DNA of 42,002 nucleotides from Kocuria carniphila. GTDB taxonomy: Bacteria > Actinomycetota > Actinomycetes > Actinomycetales > Micrococcaceae. Shown one piece after another: positions 33,294-41,735 of this stretch. How positions within the stretch are numbered: position 1 is the first letter of the stretch; each line of letters starts with the position of its first letter. The stretch spans positions 1 to 42,002 of the forward strand of contig NZ_NOIT01000022.1 of assembly GCF_004136555.1 (NCBI RefSeq), written 5' to 3'. The notes below the pieces were generated by a model. That model had not been told where the DNA came from, made no database searches, and saw only the letters and a program-made list of their open reading frames with translations. Position numbers and translations under genes: made by a program.

Positions 33294-34613
33294 ATGTCCT
33301 TGAAGGAAGGGCGAGCGCTAGGTGAGGACGGGGAATCGGGCGAGCTTGCTGGCGGCGTCGAAAATCCTGGCTCAGGAGACGGCGTCGAAGCGCATGACTT
33401 GTCGACGAGTGAAGTACTTCGTGCCGACGAGGAAGACCCCTCGGAACTGCAACCACCCGATGAAACACCAGCGCCCGTCAACGCACCCGTCAATTCAGTG
33501 CACGTGCCACGGTTCCTGGCCATCACGGTGGGGATTGCCGGGCTGCTGATCTTGTTGGCCGGGCTGCAGGGTGCGCAGGACATCGTTGCACCGATCTTCC
33601 TGGGGCTGAATCTCCTGATAGTGGTGTACCCGCTGCAGCGATGGCTCTCGGCGAGGATGCCGCGCATCGCGGCGGCCGCGATAGCCCTCATGGTGGTGCT
33701 CGGGGTGCTCACCTTATTCACCGCGATGGGTGCGTGGTCCGTGGCCGAGCTGGTCAACGAGCTGCCGCATTATCAGGACGAATTTGCCCGATTGATCGAT
33801 GAGTCCATCGGTGCTTTGGCCTCCCTGGGCATTTCTACGGAGATGGTGGAATCCAGCCTTCAGGGTGTGACCGCCGGGAACATCATGAGCCTGATAACCC
33901 CGATCCTCAGTAACGTCTCCGCCATCATGGGGCTGCTGGCCACGCTGGTCATGGGCGTGTTCTTCTTGAGCATGGATTCCGCGACCACGGGGCGCCGGCT
34001 CACCCGGTTGGCCGAGGATCGACCGCACGTTGCCGGTGCCATGGTCGACTTCGCTCAAGGGGTTCGTCGTTACTGGGTGGTGACAACTGTGTTCGGCCTG
34101 ATCGTGGCGCTCCTGGACGTGCTGGCGCTTCAGATCATTGGTGTGCAGCTCATCTGGGTCTGGGGGATCCTGGCCTTCATCACCAATTACATTCCGAACA
34201 TCGGCCTGGTTCTGGGGATGATTCCGCCGGCCATCCTGGCCCTGCTCGACGACGGCTGGGTCGCGATGCTCGCCGTGGTCACCGCCTACAGCGTGCTGAA
34301 TTTCACCGTGCAGTCGGTGATTCAACCCAAGTTCACTGGTGAGTCAGTGGGTGTCACGCCCACCATGTCCTTCTTGTCGCTGATGTTCTGGTACATGATT
34401 CTCGGCTGGCTCGGCGCCCTTGTGGCCCTGCCGGCCACGCTGTTTCTCAAGGCACTGCTCGTGGATGCGGATCCGAACGCACGGTGGATCAACGCGTTGA
34501 TCTCATCCCGGAAGAAGGACTACCTGCCGCAGAAACCCGATCCTTCGGGGTCGACCCCCACGGACGATGCCGAGCCTGCCGCCGGCGGCGAGCATGTCAG
34601 ACAGCGGGCCTGA
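33294..34613 (+). CDS. AI-2E family transporter (TqsA/PerM-like permease)
   Basis: A 439-residue polytopic membrane protein read from ATG 33294, preceded by GAGGA seven bases upstream. The first 75 residues are acidic and polar. About eight membrane segments follow, arranged as in the AI-2E exporter family: two near the start, a long outer loop (LPHYQDEFARLIDESIGAL), then a cluster with GVRRYWVVTTVFGLIVAL, the family-typical FITNYIPNIGLVLGMIPP, and VIQPKFTGESVGVTP. Members export small molecules or, in some bacteria, act as sodium/proton antiporters; the actual substrate here is unknown. Its stop lies 14 bases past the pcp stop, so the convergent genes overlap by 17 bases. Confidence 0.9.
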   Translation: MSLKEGRALGEDGESGELAGGVENPGSGDGVEAHDLSTSEVLRADEEDPSELQPPDETPAPVNAPVNSVHVPRFLAITVGIAGLLILLAGLQGAQDIVAPIFLGLNLLIVVYPLQRWLSARMPRIAAAAIALMVVLGVLTLFTAMGAWSVAELVNELPHYQDEFARLIDESIGALASLGISTEMVESSLQGVTAGNIMSLITPILSNVSAIMGLLATLVMGVFFLSMDSATTGRRLTRLAEDRPHVAGAMVDFAQGVRRYWVVTTVFGLIVALLDVLALQIIGVQLIWVWGILAFITNYIPNIGLVLGMIPPAILALLDDGWVAMLAVVTAYSVLNFTVQSVIQPKFTGESVGVTPTMSFLSLMFWYMILGWLGALVALPATLFLKALLVDADPNARWINALISSRKKDYLPQKPDPSGSTPTDDAEPAAGGEHVRQRA

Positions 34614-35238
34614 GGAGTTCTGCCACCGCTTTGACACTGGCGGCCACCGCGTCCGTCAGCTGATCGATCGTCAAAATCGTTGACGACGACGACGCCGCGT
34701 CCGGGTCCGTTTCACGGCCCACCGTGGCGGATCCTTGCGATCGGACGGCCGGAACGTGGATGAACGTTCCGGGCAGGTTGGTTTCGTGCAGCAATGCCCG
34801 ATATACCGCATTGCACAGGAAAGCCCCGGCATCGTCAGAAACCTCGGCGGGTACGCTCACGGATCTGATCGCTGCCACCAGTGATGCGGGGTCGATGCGG
34901 GACTCGAGGAATTCGGGGCCCTCGTCCAGGGGCGCGGCAGGCCGCGGGGCACCGTCGTTATCGGGAATGCGACCGTGACCAATGTTCCTGGCGCGACGCT
35001 CGGGTGTTACTAGGGCGCGGCCGCCGGCCTCACCAACTGCGAGAACGGCGTCGGGGTGGTGCGTTTCGATAGCCCGCAGAAAGGCGGGGGCCGAACCGGA
35101 CCAGGTGACCGGGAGGATGCTGGTGACGACCTCGAGCCCCGGGTCCCACTCGAAGCCACGCAGCCTCTCTACCACCGCGCCGCTGGCGTTCTCGGTGTCT
35201 TGGCCGAAGGGCTCGAACCCGGTCACGAGGATTTTCAT
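34597..35238 (-). CDS. pcp: Pyroglutamyl-peptidase I
   Basis: A cytoplasmic cysteine peptidase that removes N-terminal pyroglutamate from peptides. The 213-residue length is normal. The start MKILVTGFEPFG is the family signature. The catalytic triad is visible: Glu80 (TPERRARNI), Cys142 (AFLCNAVYR) and His161 (TFIHVP). The open frame continues upstream to 35316, but ATG 35238 is the natural start. It overlaps the AI-2E permease gene tail to tail. Confidence 0.94.
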   Translation of the reverse strand: MKILVTGFEPFGQDTENASGAVVERLRGFEWDPGLEVVTSILPVTWSGSAPAFLRAIETHHPDAVLAVGEAGGRALVTPERRARNIGHGRIPDNDGAPRPAAPLDEGPEFLESRIDPASLVAAIRSVSVPAEVSDDAGAFLCNAVYRALLHETNLPGTFIHVPAVRSQGSATVGRETDPDAASSSSTILTIDQLTDAVAASVKAVAELLRPAV

Positions 35239-35304
35239 GGGTCCACGGTAACGGCAGGCGCGTGGGCCTCTAGTGATGACGACACACCAGCGAGCCTGCA
35301 CCAA

Positions 35305-35334
35305 TGTGTTAGGCACCTCACAGGTGTTTAGACT
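35305..35334 (+). promoter_or_regulatory. Putative cstA promoter
   Basis: A -10 TAGACT (35329-35334) with a weak -35 TGTGTT (35305-35310) at 18 bases gives a leader of about 110 bases before cstA. A short CACCT/AGGTG inverted repeat lies in the spacer and could bind a regulator. Confidence 0.35.
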
Positions 35335-35452
35335 ATGGGGGATTGCGTAAGCCGCTCGATCCTGCGGCCCGGCACATCTTCCCCATCAAACACACGACAG
35401 CCGGGACAGCGCCGTTCGTGCGAATCAGGTCCCTGCAGAAGGGCTTGCTGAG

Positions 35453-37168
35453 ATGAACTCCATAGTTCTGACACTGATCGGCTTAGCCATCATCCTTGCC
35501 GGGTACCTTTTGTACTCCAAGTTCATTGGCGGGAAGCTTTACCGCCTCAACGACGCCAATGTCACTCCCGCCCATGAGTTCCAGGACGGAGTGGACTTTG
35601 TCCCAACCAATAAGTACGTGTTGTGGGGTCACCACTTCACCTCCGTGGCCGGTGCGGCACCCATTGTCGGTCCGGCCGTGGCCGTGATCTGGGGCTGGGC
35701 TCCGGCCTTCCTCTGGGTCACGCTCGGCACCGTGTTTTTCGCGGGTATGCATGACCTGGGTGCCCTTTGGGCCTCCATCCGGAACAAGGGGCAGTCGATC
35801 GGCACGCTGTCCGGTCGCTACATCGGTAACCGTGGTCGCAACCTGTTCCTGGTCGTGATCTTCCTGCTCCTGCTGATGGTCAACGCGGCCTTCGCCACGG
35901 TGATCTCCAATCTGCTGGTAAGCCAGCCGACCTCCGTGATCCCGGTGTGGGGCGCCATTGTGGTGGCGCTGCTCATCGGTCAGGCGATCTACAAGTTCAA
36001 GTGGAACCTGGTGGTCGTTTCGATCGTGGGAGTCGTAGCGCTGTACGCACTGATCCTGGTGGGCGATCGTTTCCCCATCTCGCTGCCGGACACCATCATG
36101 GGCATGTCCGCCGGGGCGTTCTGGGTCCTGATTCTCTTCGTGTACGCGGGCATTGCGTCCCTGCTGCCGGTGTGGATGCTGCTGCAGCCGCGTGACTACA
36201 TCAACGGTCTGCAGCTGTTCATCGGTCTGGGACTGCTCTACGGAGCGATCTTGCTGTCCAACCCCACCATCGTGGCGCCGGCCTACAACAACAACCTTCC
36301 GCCGGACACCCCGAGCATCGTTCCCCTGCTGTTCGTGACCATTGCCTGTGGTGCGATCTCCGGCTTCCACGGCATGGTCGCCTCGGGCACTTCCTCCAAG
36401 CAGTTGGACAAGGAAACCGACGCTCGATTCGTCGGCTACTTCGGTGCTGTGGGCGAAGGCTTGCTGGCACTCGGTACGATCATCGCCGTGACCGCCGGCT
36501 TCGAATCGCTCGCGAGCTGGGAGGAGACCTACTCCGCGTTCAACCAGGGCGGCGTCGTCGCCTTCGTGCAAGCCGGTGGTTCGATTCTAAACAGCGGAAT
36601 CGGCCTGCCCGAGTCCCTCTCGGCAACCGTGCTCGCAACCATGGCCGTGCTGTTCGCCGCAACCACCATGGACACCGGCGTGCGTCTGCAGCGATACGTG
36701 GTCGAGGAAATCGGCGGCCTCATGAAGTTCAAGGTCAACACCGTGGTCGCCACGATCATCGTGCTGGTGTGCGGCATGGGCCTGGCGTTCGGCGCTGACA
36801 TCACCGGTTCCGGTGCGGGCGGCATGGTGATCTGGCCGCTGTTCGGTACCACCAACCAGCTGATGGCCGCGCTCACCCTGGCCATCATCACCGTGATGCT
36901 TGTGCGCCTGCGCCGCACGATCCTCCCGGTGGTGATCCCGCTGGTCTTCGTGCTGGTCATGACTGTCTACGCGCTCATCGTGCAGCTGGGCCAGTTCTAC
37001 GCGGCCGGCAACTGGCTGCTCGTGGTGCTGGACATCATCATCCTGGTGGCCTCCATCTGGGTGATCTTCGAATCCGCGATGGCAATCGGCAAGGCCCGCA
37101 AGGAAGGACCGGACCTCACGGACGATCCCCAGTTGGCCGAGGAGCACAGCGGTGCCCAGCGCCGATAA
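35453..37168 (+). CDS. cstA: Carbon starvation protein CstA family transporter
   Basis: A 571-residue, roughly 16-helix membrane transporter of the CstA family, which imports peptides or pyruvate under carbon limitation. Family signatures seen: VLWGHHFTSVAGAAPIVGPA (about residues 56-75), FAGMHDLGALWASIRNKGQSIG, and SGFHGMVASGTSSKQLDKETD near residue 305. It is shorter than the about 700-residue E. coli protein, within the short CstA form of Gram-positive bacteria. It heads an overlapping operon with a CC-star protein and an ArsA-type ATPase. Confidence 0.94.
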   Translation: MNSIVLTLIGLAIILAGYLLYSKFIGGKLYRLNDANVTPAHEFQDGVDFVPTNKYVLWGHHFTSVAGAAPIVGPAVAVIWGWAPAFLWVTLGTVFFAGMHDLGALWASIRNKGQSIGTLSGRYIGNRGRNLFLVVIFLLLLMVNAAFATVISNLLVSQPTSVIPVWGAIVVALLIGQAIYKFKWNLVVVSIVGVVALYALILVGDRFPISLPDTIMGMSAGAFWVLILFVYAGIASLLPVWMLLQPRDYINGLQLFIGLGLLYGAILLSNPTIVAPAYNNNLPPDTPSIVPLLFVTIACGAISGFHGMVASGTSSKQLDKETDARFVGYFGAVGEGLLALGTIIAVTAGFESLASWEETYSAFNQGGVVAFVQAGGSILNSGIGLPESLSATVLATMAVLFAATTMDTGVRLQRYVVEEIGGLMKFKVNTVVATIIVLVCGMGLAFGADITGSGAGGMVIWPLFGTTNQLMAALTLAIITVMLVRLRRTILPVVIPLVFVLVMTVYALIVQLGQFYAAGNWLLVVLDIIILVASIWVIFESAMAIGKARKEGPDLTDDPQLAEEHSGAQRR

Positions 37169-37496
37169 CTCGCACGACGCCGCCCGCCCCGGTTCCGTTC
37201 CTCCCTCGCGTGGGGAGGAACGGCCGGGGCGGTCCCGGTTGGCTGAGTTGGGGCGCCGGTTTTCGGCCGGGCTGCAGGATTTTTATGCAGCCCCCTACCG
37301 GCGCTCCTTCCAACGCGCCAAGCGCGATCAGGACGACTTGTTCATGATGCTCGTGTTGTCCGAAGCGCTCGGACTCCCCAATCCCGCGAGCTACTACACC
37401 CTGGAGCTGCTCCCCGTGGTTTACGAAAACTTCCATGAATGGCACACACGTATGGGCATGGAACGCTCACCGTTGAACGAGATCTCATGCTGTTGA
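37152..37496 (+). CDS. Cory-CC-star family protein
   Basis: A 114-residue protein ends in ISCC, the Cys-Cys-stop that defines this small actinobacterial family. The conserved part starts around residue 30 ([24 protein letters not shown]) and includes [22 protein letters not shown] and [15 protein letters not shown]. Function is unknown; the terminal Cys pair could bind metal or form a disulfide. The GTG start at 37152 overlaps cstA by 17 bases. A strong hairpin lies within the first 27 codons, so a TTG at 37239 is a possible alternative start. It overlaps the ArsA-like gene by ten bases, and members are typically next to that gene. Confidence 0.8.
   Translation: MPSADNSHDAARPGSVPPSRGEERPGRSRLAELGRRFSAGLQDFYAAPYRRSFQRAKRDQDDLFMMLVLSEALGLPNPASYYTLELLPVVYENFHEWHTRMGMERSPLNEISCC
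37185..37231 (+). terminator. Strong hairpin after cstA, inside the CC-star 5' end
   Basis: An inner 11-bp stem (37195-37205 with 37213-37223) and an outer 8-bp stem (37185-37192 with 37224-37231) are separated by a two-base bulge. It begins 17 bases past the cstA stop and may attenuate transcription into the downstream genes. Confidence 0.5.
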
Positions 37497-38470
37497 ACCT
37501 TGCGCAATCCCGCCGTGCCTTGTTCTTCGGTGGCAAAGGTGGCGTGGGTAAGACCTCCGTAGCCTCGACGACGGCGCTCGCGGCCGCCCGCGCCGGCCGT
37601 CGCGTTCTGATCGTGTCCACCGACCCGGCGCACAACCTGGGGCACCTGTGGCAGCGGTCCATTGGTTCGGACATCGTGGAGCTGCGGGAGAACCTCTACG
37701 GCACGGAGATCGACCCGGAGGCCACCGTGGAGGAACACCTGGCTGCCGTGGGGGAGACCCTCTACTCGGTGATGCCGGAGAACCTGCGCGGGGAGGTGTC
37801 TCGGCATTTGGAACTGTCCCGGCAGGCCCCGGGAACACATGAGGCCGCGATCCTGGAACGGATCGCGGACCTTCTGGTCCTTGGACTGCGCGATTTCGAC
37901 CTGGTGGTGTTCGATACGGCGCCGTCAGGGCACACTGCGCGGTTGATGGCACTGCCGGAGATCATGAACTCCTGGGTCGAGGGGTTGCTGCGGAACCGGC
38001 AGAAGTCCGAGAAGTTCGCCGCGGCAGTGCGTGGACTCGAGCACGACGCCAACCGGGATCACCTGGTGGAGAGCAATAAACAGGACCCCCTGATCGAACG
38101 AGACTTGAAGATCCGCCGGATTCTGATGCGCCGTCAAGAGCGGTTCACCGTGCTGAGGGACACTCTGCGTGATCCTTCTCTAGTTTCGTTCGTGATCGTG
38201 CTCAATGCTGAGCGCATGCCGGTGCTGGAATCAGCGCAGCTCTACGATCAGTTGAAAACCGCCGGAGTGAACGTGGGTGGGCTGGTGGTCAACAGGCGCT
38301 CGCCGGCGGATGCGGGGGAGTTCCTCGCGGGGCGCCGGGAGCTGGAGGCCTCGGCTCTGGAGTTGATGACATCCGAGCTGAAAGCACTACCCAGCACGGA
38401 GTTGCCGTTGTTGCCCGGAGAGCTCATGGGTGAACAGGCAATCGGGAAGTTTGCGGACCTGTTGGCCTGA
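37487..38470 (+). CDS. ArsA/GET3 family ATPase
   Basis: A 327-residue deviant-Walker P-loop ATPase. The P-loop GGKGGVGKT (residues 15-23) has the signature first Lys and the A-loop Lys22. Also seen are the switch-like STDPAHNLG, and [15 protein letters not shown] as the Walker B / ArsA signature. It lacks the second half of classic ArsA and is unlinked to arsB or arsR, so arsenite export is unlikely. Actinobacterial members pair with CC-star proteins and may handle a hydrophobic or metal-linked client. ATG 37487 overlaps the CC-star stop; the more upstream in-frame ATG at 37439 is less likely. Confidence 0.88.
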   Translation: MLLNLAQSRRALFFGGKGGVGKTSVASTTALAAARAGRRVLIVSTDPAHNLGHLWQRSIGSDIVELRENLYGTEIDPEATVEEHLAAVGETLYSVMPENLRGEVSRHLELSRQAPGTHEAAILERIADLLVLGLRDFDLVVFDTAPSGHTARLMALPEIMNSWVEGLLRNRQKSEKFAAAVRGLEHDANRDHLVESNKQDPLIERDLKIRRILMRRQERFTVLRDTLRDPSLVSFVIVLNAERMPVLESAQLYDQLKTAGVNVGGLVVNRRSPADAGEFLAGRRELEASALELMTSELKALPSTELPLLPGELMGEQAIGKFADLLA

Positions 38471-38506
38471 TGGCATTGAGCCGCTGGACCGCACGCGGTT
38501 GGTGGT

Positions 38507-38704
38507 TCAGACCCAGGAACCGGTGTCCGCCACACGCAGGTGATCGACCGCGGCCAATTGCGGCTGGTCCTGGGCAGCGCGTTGCGCGGTGAACCTGGAT
38601 GCCGTGAAGAACTCGCGGAGCCGCGCACGCAGGGTGCCGAGCGGCTTCGTACCGCTGAGCGGCGGCACCTGGTGGGTTGCGGGGCGAATGGCGGATGAGG
38701 TCAT
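38507..38704 (-). CDS. Small hypothetical protein (65 aa)
   Basis: The frame from ATG 38704 is preceded by a strong ribosome site, GGAAGG, six bases upstream. The product is basic in the middle (LGTLRARLREFFTASRFTAQRAA) and could form one amphipathic helix. No family is recognised. The longer upstream frame to 38788 has no ribosome site. Without this gene the 358-base gap between the ArsA-like ATPase and the sugar dehydrogenase would be empty. Confidence 0.45.
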   Translation of the reverse strand: MTSSAIRPATHQVPPLSGTKPLGTLRARLREFFTASRFTAQRAAQDQPQLAAVDHLRVADTGSWV

Positions 38705-38828
38705 GACGGGCCTTCCATGGCGTTCTTTCTTGAATCCAGCTTGGCCGTTGCGGGGGCGTGATCCAAGGTTTCCGCAACCGTTCGTCACATAAGGGTCCGC
38801 GGACCCGAGGTGCGTGTGCCGGGCGAAG

Positions 38829-39947
38829 TCAGCTTCCGGGCGATTCCTCTCCCGAGGACTGCTCGGTAGGTGGGGTGAAGCTCAGGATCCGGTCATCCTC
38901 CGGTGCGGGATTGCCACGCCCGTCCGTGTTATTGGTCATCACCCACAGGGAACTGTCCGGGGCAACGGTGACATCTCGGAGCCGCCCGTACTCGTCGATT
39001 AGATGCGACACGGAGTGGGATGTGTTCTCCCGCGGAATCTCGTGGAGCCGTGCGCCGCGCAGATTGGCCATGAAGAGAGAGTTGCCCAGGATGGCTATCC
39101 CGCTGGGGCTTGCCTCTGACGGTTCCCACTGTTGGACGGGGTTGATGTACTCATCGTTGTCGCCCATGCCTTCGACCTCCGGCCAGCCGTAGTTGCCGCC
39201 GGATTCGATCACGTTGAGCTCGTCCCACGTGTTCTGACCGAACTCGCTGGCGTACATCGTGCCGCCCTGCGCCCAAGCCAGCCCCTGCGGGTTGCGGTGC
39301 CCGTAGCTGTAGACCGGGGAATCGGGGAACGGATTGTCCTCCGGTACCTCACCCTCCGGGGTCAGTCGCAGGATCTTTCCGGACAGTGATTCTCGGTCCT
39401 GAGCGTCCTCGCGATTGCCGGCATCTCCTGCCGTTGCGTAAAGCATGTTGTCCGGGCCGAAGGCGAGGCGCCCGCCGTTGTGGGTGCTACCCGCGGGGAT
39501 GCCGTCCAGGATTGTTTCGGCATCCCCGAGCGTGATGCCGCCCGGTTCTCCGGAGATGCTGAATCGCTCGATGCGGTTCTCGTTCTCGGCCGTGAAGTAC
39601 GCATAGAGGTGGTTCTCATGGACGGCCAGGCCCAGCAGGCCGCCCTCGCCGCGCGGTGCGGCGTCCTCGACCACCGTGACCTCGCGAGCTTGGCCGGCGT
39701 CGTCGAGCTCGAGGATTCGGGCCGAATCGCGCTCACTGACCAGGGGAGTGCCGTTGTAGAAGGCGATAGACCAGGGCGCGTCCAGATTCTCGGCCACGGT
39801 CTCCGGTTCACCCAGCGACGACGCCGCAGCGGGCGTTTCGCTGGTGGCGGGCTGGGGCGGCTGGTCGCTGTTATCGCCGCAGGAGGTCAGAAGGAGTAAA
39901 CCGTTCAAGAGAATGGCGGTGGATGTGGTGCGCGATGTGGGAACCAT
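38829..39947 (-). CDS. PQQ-dependent sugar dehydrogenase-like lipoprotein (glucose/sorbosone dehydrogenase family)
   Basis: A 372-residue exported lipoprotein with signal peptide and lipobox LLTSC (lipid-attached Cys23), then a Ser/Pro-rich linker to about residue 45. The beta-propeller of the glucose/sorbosone dehydrogenase family follows: APWSIAFYNGTPLVSERD, GEGGLLGLAVHE, THNGGRLAFGPDNMLYATAGDAGN and YSYGHRNPQGLAWAQGGTMYASEFG. These contain the usual catalytic-region His (STHNGG) and the arginines that contact PQQ. It would oxidise a sugar outside the membrane if PQQ is supplied; no PQQ synthesis genes are in the window. ATG 39947 has GGAAGGA upstream. Confidence 0.9.
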   Translation of the reverse strand: MVPTSRTTSTAILLNGLLLLTSCGDNSDQPPQPATSETPAAASSLGEPETVAENLDAPWSIAFYNGTPLVSERDSARILELDDAGQAREVTVVEDAAPRGEGGLLGLAVHENHLYAYFTAENENRIERFSISGEPGGITLGDAETILDGIPAGSTHNGGRLAFGPDNMLYATAGDAGNREDAQDRESLSGKILRLTPEGEVPEDNPFPDSPVYSYGHRNPQGLAWAQGGTMYASEFGQNTWDELNVIESGGNYGWPEVEGMGDNDEYINPVQQWEPSEASPSGIAILGNSLFMANLRGARLHEIPRENTSHSVSHLIDEYGRLRDVTVAPDSSLWVMTNNTDGRGNPAPEDDRILSFTPPTEQSSGEESPGS

Positions 39948-39980
39948 GCTGCGGTCCTTCCGGGGCCCAGGCGTGTTCCG

Positions 39981-39986
39981 AGTGTA
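39981..39986 (-). promoter_or_regulatory. -10 box of sugar dehydrogenase gene
   Basis: On the minus strand TACACT lies 33 bases before the ATG at 39947. No good -35 is visible at 16-18 bases. Confidence 0.3.
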
Positions 39987-40039
39987 GTGCTGGCAGGCGG
40001 CGTTGAGAGGTAGATTGGGCAGCTCGAACGCTTCCGGGA

Positions 40040-40713
40040 TCAGTAACTGTCGCTGAGCCGCATCCACGAATAGGTCGGGTCCTGCGGGGTGCCGGCTGGC
40101 GAGTTTTCCCAGTCTTCCTGGCGTCCATAAGGGGTGAGGTCCAGTAGGTCGAACACCTGCATGAAGGACTCCTCGCCGCGCGCCTGGGTGGACCAGGTGT
40201 GGAAGATGCGGTCACCCTTCCGGAGAAACACGCTGATCGCTTGTCGTTCCTCGTTGTCGACGGTGGCTCCGAAATCGAGATTGAACTGATCTCCAACGGT
40301 CGAGTGCCACGGCAGGTCCCATCCCATGCGGTCACGGAAGGTCAACAGTCGATCCAGGGGAGCGCGAGACGTGAGGACGAACGACGTCCGTCGCGCGTGC
40401 AGGTGGGACAAGGGACCGATGTGCTCGGCCATCATCGAGCAACCATCACACCCTTCCTTCCAGTCCGGACCGAACATGAAGTGCTGCACGATGAGCTGAG
40501 GGCGTCCGTCGAACAGATCGAGCAGGGTGACAGTGCCTTCCGGTCCTTCGAAGGCGTAGTCGGACCTGACCTCGACCATCGGCATTCGCCGACGAGCCGC
40601 GCTGATCGAGTCCTTCATACGGGTGAGAGCTTTTCTTGCTGGAGCAAGACGGCACGGGCATCGTTCCAGGTATCGCGGTCGACGATCGGAGGCCAGTTCT
40701 GGTCGGTAGTCAT
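40040..40713 (-). pseudogene. DUF899 thioredoxin-like protein gene with a frameshift near its start
   Basis: The gene should start at ATG 40713, which has GAAGGG eight bases upstream. That frame reads MTTDQNWPPIVDRDTWNDAR then AVLLQQEK, the normal DUF899 N-terminus, and stops 13 bases later. The rest of the protein (ALTRMKDSISAARRRMPMVEV onward) is in the next frame. One base is missing in or near the A-tract at 40630-40635, either a real mutation or a sequence error. The remaining body is intact and has the thioredoxin-like features QHFMFGPDWKEGCDGC (CxxC) and a C-terminal aromatic block. DUF899 function is unknown; a redox role is inferred from the fold. It is followed, on the minus strand, by the sugar dehydrogenase. 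Confidence 0.8.
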
Positions 40714-40739
40714 TGGTCGGACCCTTCATTCAGGTTGAG

Positions 40740-41090
40740 CTAACTGCGCAGGATCTTCTCCATTGCTTTGCCCTTGGCGAGCTCATCGATGAGCTTGTCC
40801 AAGTAACGGATTTCCTGCATGAGGGGTTCTTCAACATCTTCAACTCGTACACCGCAGACTACGCCTTTGATGAGAGCGCGGTTCGTGTTCATGGCCGGGG
40901 CTTCGGCGAAGAAGGTCTGGAAATCGACGTCGTTGTCGAGCTGGGTCTGGAGCTTCTCGGGGGAGTAGCCGGTGAGCCAGCAGATGATCTGGTCGACGCC
41001 TGCCTTAGTGCGGTTCTTGCGCTCCGCCTTGGTGACGTAGTGCGGGTACACGCTGGCGAAGCTGGTGGTGTAGATGCGGTGCTGGGCCAT
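40740..41090 (-). CDS. DUF2200 family protein
   Basis: A 116-residue soluble protein matching DUF2200 throughout: [62 protein letters not shown] and [19 protein letters not shown]. The family is widespread, highly conserved and of unknown function. It is 39 bases from the DJ-1-like gene upstream and 26 bases from the DUF899 gene downstream, so it may be co-transcribed with both. It appears slightly less GC-biased than the core genes, consistent with an accessory origin, but this was judged by eye. Confidence 0.92.
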   Translation of the reverse strand: MAQHRIYTTSFASVYPHYVTKAERKNRTKAGVDQIICWLTGYSPEKLQTQLDNDVDFQTFFAEAPAMNTNRALIKGVVCGVRVEDVEEPLMQEIRYLDKLIDELAKGKAMEKILRS

Positions 41091-41129
41091 GAGGTCCTCT
41101 GCGATTGAAGCGGCTGGATCGCTCCGAGT

Positions 41130-41735
41130 TTAAATGGACATCAGCACCGGGAATGCTGACGGATCACCGCGGTGGAATAGAGCTTCGTAGGCTTCGAGCA
41201 CTTCATCGGACATAAGTCCGAGCATGTCGAGAGTCGCGCGAGCGAACTGAACTGGAGATTGCGGGCCGGCCGTTACGAGTCCATCTGCTGCGACGGCTCG
41301 TTGATCAAGATAGTGCTCGCCGCCCTTGTAGCCGGTGGCTTCGAGGGCTTCCTTCGCGGCTGCAGTGTGAGGACGGTTGTCGAGCAGGCCGGCGCGTGCC
41401 AGTGCCTCGGTGGCTCCGCAGATTGCGGCAACGGGCACACCAGCGTTAAGGAACTGTTTTGCAACGGCGACGAAAGGTTCTTCTTGGCCCGGCTGCCATC
41501 CGACGCCGCCGGGCATGATCAATAGGTCACTTTCGGTTGGGTCGAGCTCCGCGATCGTGATGTCGGGCAGCCATCTCAGTCCACCCATGGTCGAGACAGG
41601 CTGATCAGACGCCGCAACGCTGACCACTTTCCATGGTTCTCCGATGAAGCGGCCCGTGTTGAGCTCGGCCAGTAGATGACCGGCTTCCCAGTCGGCTACC
41701 TGGTCGATGAGCAGTACGTGCGCAGTACGTGTCAT
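41130..41735 (-). CDS. DJ-1/PfpI family protein (class I glutamine amidotransferase-like)
   Basis: A 201-residue protein of the DJ-1/PfpI superfamily. The nucleophile-elbow Cys106 lies in AAICGATEALA after a typical strand, and DLLIMPGGVGW is the upstream superfamily block. The DUJ-1-type groups include chaperones, glyoxalases and transcriptional regulators; this one has no added DNA-binding domain, so a stress or deglycase-like role is possible but not shown. It is the first gene of the minus-strand set, with an in-frame ATG at 41735. No strong Shine-Dalgarno sequence is seen. Confidence 0.85.
   Translation of the reverse strand: MTRTAHVLLIDQVADWEAGHLLAELNTGRFIGEPWKVVSVAASDQPVSTMGGLRWLPDITIAELDPTESDLLIMPGGVGWQPGQEEPFVAVAKQFLNAGVPVAAICGATEALARAGLLDNRPHTAAAKEALEATGYKGGEHYLDQRAVAADGLVTAGPQSPVQFARATLDMLGLMSDEVLEAYEALFHRGDPSAFPVLMSI

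Noticed and set aside
33128-33325. 65-residue frame upstream of the AI-2E permease
   Set aside because: No ribosome site, atypical composition and overlap with the permease start region.
35305-35322. GlxR/CRP-like site TGTG...CACA upstream of cstA
   Set aside because: The half-sites are ten bases apart rather than the eight of the TGTGA-N6-TCACA consensus, so no call was made.
37487-38470. Arsenite efflux ATPase (arsA) of an arsenic operon
   Set aside because: Only one ATPase half is present and there are no arsB, arsR or arsC genes nearby; the neighbours are cstA and a CC-star gene.
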